Assembly: GCA_046734675.1 (NCBI GenBank)
Contig: JBKPRU010000265.1
Location: 1-36,693 of the forward strand
Length of the DNA: 36,693 nucleotides
Source of the DNA: QHWT01 sp046734675
Lineage (GTDB): Bacteria > Acidobacteriota > Vicinamibacteria > Vicinamibacterales > 2-12-FULL-66-21
Direction: 5' to 3'
The position numbers were made by a program, and so were the translations under genes. The notes under the pieces were generated by a model that made no database searches, was not told where the DNA came from, and saw nothing but the letters and a program-made list of their open reading frames with translations. This document shows, piece by piece, positions 32,501 to 36,693 of the stretch (the first letter of the stretch is position 1; each line of letters opens with the position of its first letter).

Positions 32501-34373
32501 CGTCCTGTCGAGCGGCATCGGCTCGGGCACGAACCGCGCGCTCGGCTTCGTCATCATCGGCGGCCAGTCGCTGGTGCTGGTGTTGTCGCTCATCGCGACA
32601 CCGGTGGCGTACTCGCTCTTCGACGACCTCGCGAAGGTCCGGATCTTCTCGTGGGACCGTGCGCGCCGCGCGGCGGCCGCGACCGCAACCGGCGCCGCGA
32701 TGCTCATCGCGCTGAGCGCGGCCCCGGCGCGGGCGCAGTCGGTCCAGGCCGTGGCCCCGGCGCCGGCGCCGGTGACCGGCGAGGTGATCAGGCTCACGGC
32801 GGACGATGCGATCCGGATGGCGACGGAGAACAATCCCGATCTCCGCGCCGCCGGGTACGATCCGCGGATCAGCGCGGAGCGCACCGCGCAGGCGCGCGCC
32901 GCGTTTCTCCCGACGCTGCAGTCGGGGATCAACCGGAACGTCCAGCAGGCGCCGCCGACCAGCGTGTTCTTCGGCACCAACGGCGTGCGGACCGACGTCT
33001 GGTCCGGCAACGTCGGCGTGGCGCAGCAGATCCCGTGGGGCGGCGGGTTCTACAGCTTCGGCTGGACGTCGAACCGTACCAACGCCAGCAGCACGCTGTC
33101 GAACTTCAACCCGGCCGTCTCGGCGCAGCTGCAGGCCGTCGTCTCGCAGCCGTTGCTGCGCGACTTCAAGATCGATCCACTGCGCGCGCAGGTCACGACC
33201 TCGCAACGCAACCAGGAAATCGCCGACGTCGGCGTGCTGGAGACCGGCGTGCTGACGACGGCCAGCGCCGAACGCGCCTACTGGGGCCTGGTGCTCGCGC
33301 GCGCGGCCGTCGCCGTGCAGCAGCGGTCGCTCGACCTGGCGCGCGAACTCGAGCGGAACAACCAGGCGCGGGTCGACGTCGGCCAGTCGCCGCCGCTCGA
33401 CCTCGTGTCGGCGCGCGCCGAAGTCGCGCAGCGGCGCGAGAATCTGATCGTGGCGCAGACGCTCGTCAAGCAGGCGGAAGATGCGCTGCGCATTCTCGCG
33501 CTCGACCCGAATCGTCCGGACTTCTGGACCGTGCAGTTCGAGCCGGTCGACATTATCCCGCCCGTCGCGCCGACGCCGGACGTCGACGCGGCCGTGAGAG
33601 TGGCGCTGCAGGACCGCACGGATCTGGTCCGCGCGCGCAAACAGATCCAGAACTCGGAGACGGCGGTGTCGCTCGCGAAGAACGGCGTCCTTCCGGATCT
33701 GCGCGCCGAGGCGACGTATCTCACGAACGGGCTCGGCGGAACGGAGCTGACGCGCCAGGGCGGATTCCCCGGCATCGCGGTTCCGATCGGCGCCACCGCG
33801 TTCGGCGACGTGCTGCGGCAGCTGTTCGCCGCCGATTACCCGACGTGGACGGTCGGGTTCTCCCTCAGCTACCCGCTCGGACGCAGCCAGGAGCAGGCGG
33901 CCCTCGCGCGCACGCAGCTCGAACGCGAGCAGGCGATGGCGCGGCTGCGCAGCTCGGAGTTCAAGGCAGTGCGTGAGATCCGCCAGGCCGCAATGCAGCT
34001 CGATCAGAATCGCGAGCGGATCGCGACGACGCGTCTCGCGCGCGAGTTGTCCGAGCAGCGGCTCGACGCCGAGCAGAAGCGCTACGAAGTGGGGATGTCG
34101 ACGAACTTCAACGTGATCCAGGCGCAGCGCGACCTCGCCGTTGCGCGGAACAACGAGTTGCAGGCGCAGCTCGATTACCAGCTCGCGTTGATCAGCTATC
34201 GGACGGTGCAGCGCGTCGGCGGCGTGTCGACGGCGGGCGCCGCGAACGGCGCCGGCGGCACCGGTTCATCGTCGCTGGGGACGGCCTCGATCGCGCTGCC
34301 CGATACGTCGGCCAACACGACGTCCACGGGCGCCCCGACCGCAACCGGTGCACCCGGCGGCGGTGGACAGTAA
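29565..34373 (+). CDS. RND efflux pump (HAE1) fused to TolC-like outer membrane factor
   Basis: One open frame of 1602 codons. Residues 1-1025 are a full HAE1-family RND permease with 12 helices: the start SISVKRPVFASVLI, the proton-relay pair D400/D401 in GIVIDDAIVVLENI, and K931 in VKKNSI. After its usual end (YSLFDDLAK) comes RARR, a hydrophobic run and APARAQ (about 1033-1058), which reads like a cleavable signal peptide with the cut after A1057. Residues about 1070-1550 are two OEP repeats of a TolC/OprM-type channel, rich in coiled-coil helices, with a Gly/Ser/Thr tail to 1602. RND and TolC both work as trimers, so one fused chain would give a 1:1 ratio. Signal peptidase cleavage would release the channel. 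Internal initiation at ATG 32700 would give too short a signal peptide. Confidence 0.88.
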   Translation: MQWLASISVKRPVFASVLILALTVIGAFAFTRLGLDRFPKVDFPTIVVTTRLPGAAPEEVETEISDKIEEAVNTISGIDELRSTSSEGVSTVIISFLLEKDADIAAQEVRDRVNRVIPLLPKTIDQPTVEKFDPDAAPVLTLAVSASKPIRDITEYADKTLRRQLESVNGVGQVLVVGGRQRQVNIWLDAARLQAYNITVTDVSRALQAQNAEIPGGRVEAGPESMTLRTRGRVQSVEQFGDIVVKQAEGHPILLRDVARVEDGMAEATTKANVNGQSTVLLTIRRQSGTNTVQVVEAIKERLSDLKGVTPAGYDIRIVRDQSEFIKASIKTVEEHLVLGSILAALVVLVFLWNWRSTIIAAIAIPTSIIATFGLMWYEGFTLNAMTLLALTLAVGIVIDDAIVVLENIYRFVEEKKRPPFQAAIEATREIGLAVLATTLSLVAIFVPVGFMGGIVGRFMKSFGLTMAFAIMVSLLVSFTLTPMLSARWIKMRPRREDADGHEVDDAGSKDSKFFRPIDHAYAGVLRWALNHRAIVAGVAVLVLLSSVPLFMVADKTFMPTDDQSEFEVGMRAPEGTSLDATELVANRIASRVRQLPEVDYTLVTAADDPAQTQNQATVYVRLKSLDARQRDQFAVMDDVRSKILPQFASANLRTGVRSVAAIGGGGNQNADIQFTLNGPDLHNLERYANAVADAAKKIPGIVDVDTSLNSGKPELSVHLDRLKASDLGVQGADAAEALRLLVGGDQVTTYNEGGEQYEVHVRALQTERDSANSIGQLTVPSSRIGSVPLENIAGLTMGTAPSAIDRLNRQRQVTVFAGLTPGVSQTPAMDAMQKTAESLNMGPGYSTRFAGRSRELGRAAQNFVLAFVLSLVFMYLILAAQFESWLHPITILLSLPLTLPFALISIIVTGQSLNIFSALGLLVLFGVVKKNSILQIDHANQLRERGMERDSAILQASRDRLRPILMTTLAFVAGMIPLVLSSGIGSGTNRALGFVIIGGQSLVLVLSLIATPVAYSLFDDLAKVRIFSWDRARRAAAATATGAAMLIALSAAPARAQSVQAVAPAPAPVTGEVIRLTADDAIRMATENNPDLRAAGYDPRISAERTAQARAAFLPTLQSGINRNVQQAPPTSVFFGTNGVRTDVWSGNVGVAQQIPWGGGFYSFGWTSNRTNASSTLSNFNPAVSAQLQAVVSQPLLRDFKIDPLRAQVTTSQRNQEIADVGVLETGVLTTASAERAYWGLVLARAAVAVQQRSLDLARELERNNQARVDVGQSPPLDLVSARAEVAQRRENLIVAQTLVKQAEDALRILALDPNRPDFWTVQFEPVDIIPPVAPTPDVDAAVRVALQDRTDLVRARKQIQNSETAVSLAKNGVLPDLRAEATYLTNGLGGTELTRQGGFPGIAVPIGATAFGDVLRQLFAADYPTWTVGFSLSYPLGRSQEQAALARTQLEREQAMARLRSSEFKAVREIRQAAMQLDQNRERIATTRLARELSEQRLDAEQKRYEVGMSTNFNVIQAQRDLAVARNNELQAQLDYQLALISYRTVQRVGGVSTAGAANGAGGTGSSSLGTASIALPDTSANTTSTGAPTATGAPGGGGQ

Positions 34374-34379
34374 ACATCC

Positions 34380-35474
34380 CTACGCGGAAAACCGATCCGG
34401 CGTCAGCACGTCGAACGCCGGATCGCGCTTCTTCTCCACCATCCAGTCGGTAATCAATCGAGCGGTGAGCGGCGCGAGCAGCACGCCGTTGCGATAGTGC
34501 CCTGACGCGTGCACGAGCCCCGGCATCCGCGGATCCGGACCGAGGAGCGGCAGCTCGTCGGGCGTCGCCGGCCGAAGGCCAACGTGAGCGGCGAGGAACG
34601 TCGCATCCCAACCGCCCGGCAACAGGTCGCACGATGCGTCGAGCAGATCGCGCACACCCGCGGCGGTTGCGCGCTCGTCGAAGCCGACCTCCTCCACCGT
34701 CGCGCCGACCAGCAGCGTGCCGTCGGTGCGCGGGACGATGTAGCACTCCGGGCCCCAGACGATCGTGTCGAGCGGCGCGCCGCGCCAGCCAAGATGCAGC
34801 AGCTGTCCGCGGACGGGGTGCAGCGGCAGCGGCGGCACGCCGTCGATCTCGATCTCGCCGCCCCACGCGCCCGGCGCGAGCACGACCGACGCCGCCGTCA
34901 GCGTCGTGCGTGACGTCGCCACGCGCAGCGCCTCGCCGTCGCGCGCGATGCGGAGCACGCGCGAGCGCTCGATCATGGCGCCGCGCTTCAACGCGGCGGT
35001 GGTTTGCGCGTCCGTGAGCTGCCGCGCCGCGACGTAGCCGTGTGTGGGAGTGAAGAGCGCGCCGGAGATGGCGCCGAGGGCGGGATGCGCGGCGCGCGCC
35101 GCCGCCGGTTCGAGCCACGTGCGCGTGACCTGGCCGTCGCTGGGCGCGAGCGCGCGGAGCTCGTCGGCGTGCGGCGCGTCGAGCGCGATTTCGAGGGTGC
35201 CGACGCGGCGATACTCGACGTCGAGGCCGGCGTCGCGCGTGAGGCGCGCGATCCAGTCGTCATAGAGCGCGAGGCTGCGGACGCCGAGGTCGAGCAGCGG
35301 CCCGCGCTCGTGCGCTTCCACGTAAGGCGCGAGCATGCCGGCCGACGCCCGCGTCGCCCCGCCGCCCGGCTCGCGGTCGTCGACGATGGTGCAGGCGACG
35401 TTCCTCGCCGTCAGCTCGCACGCCACCGCGGTCCCGATGACGCCGGCGCCGACAATAACGACCGAAGGCTGCAC
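34380..35474 (-). CDS. thiO: Glycine oxidase ThiO / DAO family FAD oxidase
   Basis: 364 residues starting at GTG. The FAD motif VVIVGAGVIGTAVACELTAR is at 5-24. ASAGMLAPYVEA (about 43-54), LHPVRGQLL, CYIVPRTDGTLLVGATVEE and HYRNGVLLAPLTA match ThiO/DAO oxidases of about 365 residues. ThiO makes the dehydroglycine precursor of the thiamin thiazole ring by oxidising glycine. No other thi gene is in view, so a general amine or sarcosine oxidase role cannot be excluded. TAAGAT stands 6 nt before the GTG. Its 3' end is 6 bp from the convergent RND-OMF gene. Confidence 0.85.
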   Translation of the reverse strand: MQPSVVIVGAGVIGTAVACELTARNVACTIVDDREPGGGATRASAGMLAPYVEAHERGPLLDLGVRSLALYDDWIARLTRDAGLDVEYRRVGTLEIALDAPHADELRALAPSDGQVTRTWLEPAAARAAHPALGAISGALFTPTHGYVAARQLTDAQTTAALKRGAMIERSRVLRIARDGEALRVATSRTTLTAASVVLAPGAWGGEIEIDGVPPLPLHPVRGQLLHLGWRGAPLDTIVWGPECYIVPRTDGTLLVGATVEEVGFDERATAAGVRDLLDASCDLLPGGWDATFLAAHVGLRPATPDELPLLGPDPRMPGLVHASGHYRNGVLLAPLTARLITDWMVEKKRDPAFDVLTPDRFSA

Positions 35475-35486
35475 GCTCCGATCTTA
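35475..35486 (-). promoter_or_regulatory. TAAGAT -10-like box, leaderless spacing
   Basis: On the minus strand TAAGAT (35486-35481) is followed by CGGAGC and then GTG at 35474. This is the same 6-nt spacing as at the GcvT-like and pterin dehydratase genes. The RAYT element begins 7 bp further upstream at 35493. Confidence 0.4.
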
Positions 35487-35492
35487 GCGGCC

Positions 35493-35576
35493 GCCACCCA
35501 AAAAGGGGACAGCCCCCATTCTTCGCAAAAAAAGGGGACAGCCCCCTTTCTTTACAAATAAAGGGGACAGCCGTCG
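35493..35576. repeat. Left end of the RAYT unit, three direct REP units
   Basis: Cores AAGGGGACAGCCCCCATT (35503-35520), AAGGGGACAGCCCCCTTT (35532-35549) and the shortened AAGGGGACAGCCG (35561-35573), separated by A/T-rich linkers containing TTCGC or TTTAC. Nearly the full segment is the reverse complement of the right end. Confidence 0.88.
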
Positions 35577-35598
35577 AGTCATCGGAGGCCTCACATCC

Positions 35599-36288
35599 TC
35601 AGAAGGCCTGTGCCGGCACCACTTCATACGTCGGCGGCCGCCCGCGCGGACGCAAGGTATGTTCGAGTCCGTGCGTCTTGGCGACGCATTCGGTCCAGTG
35701 CTCATCACCAAACGGCGCGCCGCGGTAAGCGGCCTTCTGGATCCGGGCGTACAGTTCCGGAGACAAGGGCGTGTTCACGAGTTCCAGCCAGTCGGACGGT
35801 TTGGGCACCGGTCCGTCCTTCAGAATCGGTCGCCTCGGATCCGTCGCGTGCGGGGATGCACTCGACCACATGTACAGCTCCGCGCGGGGGACGATACGCG
35901 CTGTCAACGCGTTGGCCTCGACGTACCGCATCACTCGGAGCAGGTCCGGGCCCTCCTGAACAAGCGAATTGGCGTATCGCCCTTGATAAATATGGCCAGG
36001 GCTCTCCGGCGGGTAGTGCTTCAGATAGCGCGAAATATGCAGGTTCATCAGCACCTGCATGTACGCAGAAAGATCCTCCCCCTTCTGCGGCCACAGAACC
36101 AAATGAAAGTGATTCCGCATGATGCAGTAGGCAAGAATCCGCATCGGAATGCGCTCCGCCGCTTTAGCCGTAAGTGCTAGAAACGCACGGAAATCCTGGG
36201 CCTTGTGAAAGATCGTTTCCCGGTGATCTCCGCGGTTGGTCACGTGGTGGACGAACCCGTCCGGGGCAATTCGACGGTGGCGAGGCAT
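35599..36288 (-). CDS. REP-associated tyrosine transposase (RAYT, Y1/HUH family)
   Basis: 229 residues. MPRHRRIAPDGFVHHVTNRG is the usual RAYT start, and MRNHFHLVLWP (about 57-67) holds the HUH metal-binding motif. The catalytic tyrosine is probably one of those in HISRYLKHYPP (about 88-98). GHIYQGRYANSLVQ and DLLRVMRYVEANALTA are family hallmarks. RAYTs cut and rejoin single-stranded REP hairpins and are thought to spread them. It is flanked on both sides by REP arrays of the family also found at 9567. The frame is intact, so it may be active. Confidence 0.9.
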   Translation of the reverse strand: MPRHRRIAPDGFVHHVTNRGDHRETIFHKAQDFRAFLALTAKAAERIPMRILAYCIMRNHFHLVLWPQKGEDLSAYMQVLMNLHISRYLKHYPPESPGHIYQGRYANSLVQEGPDLLRVMRYVEANALTARIVPRAELYMWSSASPHATDPRRPILKDGPVPKPSDWLELVNTPLSPELYARIQKAAYRGAPFGDEHWTECVAKTHGLEHTLRPRGRPPTYEVVPAQAF

Positions 36289-36327
36289 AGCCGCGCGATA
36301 ACAAAAAGAATGCCGGCCGAAGAGCGC

Positions 36328-36412
36328 CGACGGCTGTCCCCTTTATGCGCAAAAAAAGGGGGCTGTCCCCTTTATTTGCGAATAATGGGGGCTGTCCCCT
36401 TTTTTTGGTGGC
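36328..36412. repeat. Right end of the RAYT unit, three inverted REP units
   Basis: CGGCTGTCCCCTTT (36331-36344), AAAGGGGGCTGTCCCCTTT (36355-36373) and AATGGGGGCTGTCCCC (36384-36399), ending in GGTGGC. It is the inverse of the left end. It lies upstream of the transposase gene, so the hairpins may also sit in its 5' leader. Confidence 0.88.
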
Positions 36413-36693
36413 TATTCGAAGCGGGTGAGGGTGACGTCGAGGCTGCGGACGCGGTGGTCGGCGCGGCGCCACTGGACGAGAATCGGGCTCTGATACCGGC
36501 CGTCGGCAATCACGCCCTGGCCGCCGCTCTCGCGGATCCGCAGGTTGACCGCACGCTTCATCCGCAGGAACCGGCCCGCCGGCACCGCAATCGCCCGCGC
36601 GAACAGACGCTCGACCATGCCGGCGCGCAGGCCCGTCATGTCGAGGACCTGATTGAGCGCCCGCACCATGTCGTACTTCGCGTAGTCCAGCGC
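36412..36693 (-). CDS. C-terminal part of an unrecognised protein (5' partial)
   Basis: The frame is open to the window edge, giving 93 visible residues ending in LDVTLTRFE. The ATG at 36669 is probably internal because the frame continues upstream without a stop (ALDYAKYD). The segment is basic, with alternating beta-like stretches and no recognised motif, signal or membrane helix. Its TAG stop uses the last base of the RAYT unit's GGTGGC end. Confidence 0.5.
   Translation of the reverse strand, partial: ALDYAKYDMVRALNQVLDMTGLRAGMVERLFARAIAVPAGRFLRMKRAVNLRIRESGGQGVIADGRYQSPILVQWRRADHRVRSLDVTLTRFE

Larger units (their letters stand above)
35493..36412. mobile_element. RAYT unit (REPtron): transposase gene with three-unit REP ends
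   Basis: A 920-bp unit bounded by GCCACC (35493-35498) and GGTGGC (36407-36412). Each end is an array of three REP units in opposite orientation, and the ends mirror one another down to a shared variant (CCCCCATT at the outer left, AATGGGGG at the outer right). The transposase gene is inside. The right end touches the stop codon of the adjacent gene. No target-site duplication was seen, as expected for HUH/Y1-type elements. Confidence 0.82.

Noticed and set aside
32651..33976. A 441-codon plus-strand frame over the OMF part
   Set aside because: Arg/Gly/Ala-rich shadow frame; the OEP repeats are clearly in the other frame.
34380..35474. ThiO-like oxidase as part of the amine island
   Set aside because: It is separated by the efflux operon and has its own promoter-like box, so no link to the island can be supported from this window.
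35493..35576. Three regularly spaced repeats resembling a short CRISPR array
   Set aside because: The units are palindromic and mirrored on the other side of a RAYT gene, the linkers are short and alike, and no cas genes are present.
1..36693. tRNA, rRNA, riboswitch or replication-origin signals
   Set aside because: No cloverleaf, rRNA segment, known riboswitch core or DnaA-box cluster was recognised by eye; a covariance-model search would be needed to exclude small RNAs.

Overview
The window is GC-rich, has short gaps, frequent ATGA start/stop overlaps and no visible rRNA, tRNA or CRISPR array. The gene repertoire (a Ser/Thr kinase fused to a TolB-like domain and TPRs, an RsbU-type HAMP/SpoIIE phosphatase, secreted amidohydrolases, an RND pump, REP-associated tyrosine transposase repeats) suggests an Acidobacteriota chromosome, possibly Vicinamibacteria. 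That placement is inference from gene content, not from a marker gene.

Layout. 1-2718: C-terminal part of an Eco57I-like DNA adenine methyltransferase/type IIG protein cut by the window edge. 2814-3860: membrane GAF protein with a histidine-kinase-like helix that lacks the histidine. 3965-8808: sulfur module (DUF1634 + TauE exporter, divergent from a persulfide dioxygenase with two rhodanese domains) followed by a Ser/Thr kinase. 8805-12586: SYLF lipoprotein-like protein, HAMP/SpoIIE phosphatase, ketopantoate reductase. 12730-15707: two convergent secreted or anchored amidohydrolases, one with nearly all metal ligands replaced and one intact. 15790-18593: polytopic membrane protein, SixA-like phosphatase with a duplicated C-terminus, APC permease.

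18618-27132 is an accessory-looking catabolic island: a Rieske oxygenase with a Glu in the iron-site linker, a GcvT-like aminomethyltransferase, two translationally coupled PYROXD2/CrtI-like flavoproteins, a GNAT, a small membrane protein, a D-threonine aldolase/D-serine dehydratase-like PLP enzyme and a single bacterial microcompartment (BMC-H) shell protein. A plausible reading is oxidative breakdown of an N-methylated amine or amino acid, with one-carbon capture by the T-protein and possibly a compartmentalised aldehyde step. No Rieske reductase, aldehyde dehydrogenase or shell pentamer is in view.

27122-34373: pterin dehydratase, then a TetR - membrane fusion protein - RND efflux operon in which the RND pump and the TolC-like outer membrane factor are one 1602-residue reading frame with a signal-peptide-like segment at the joint. 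34380-36693: ThiO-like glycine oxidase, a RAYT transposase unit with about 85-bp three-unit inverted ends, and the end of an unrecognised gene.

Three dispersed repeat families are present. Family 1 (hairpins around a TCTTTAGA-like core with a GTAGG flank) sits only between convergent genes, in every convergent gap longer than 6 bp, and in two cases supplies a gene's stop codon. Family 2 is the REP of the RAYT element, with a solitary array at 9567-9661. Family 3 consists of ATCCGTG-rich degenerate tracts. Several genes have a TANNNT box 6-8 nt before the start codon, suggesting leaderless transcripts.
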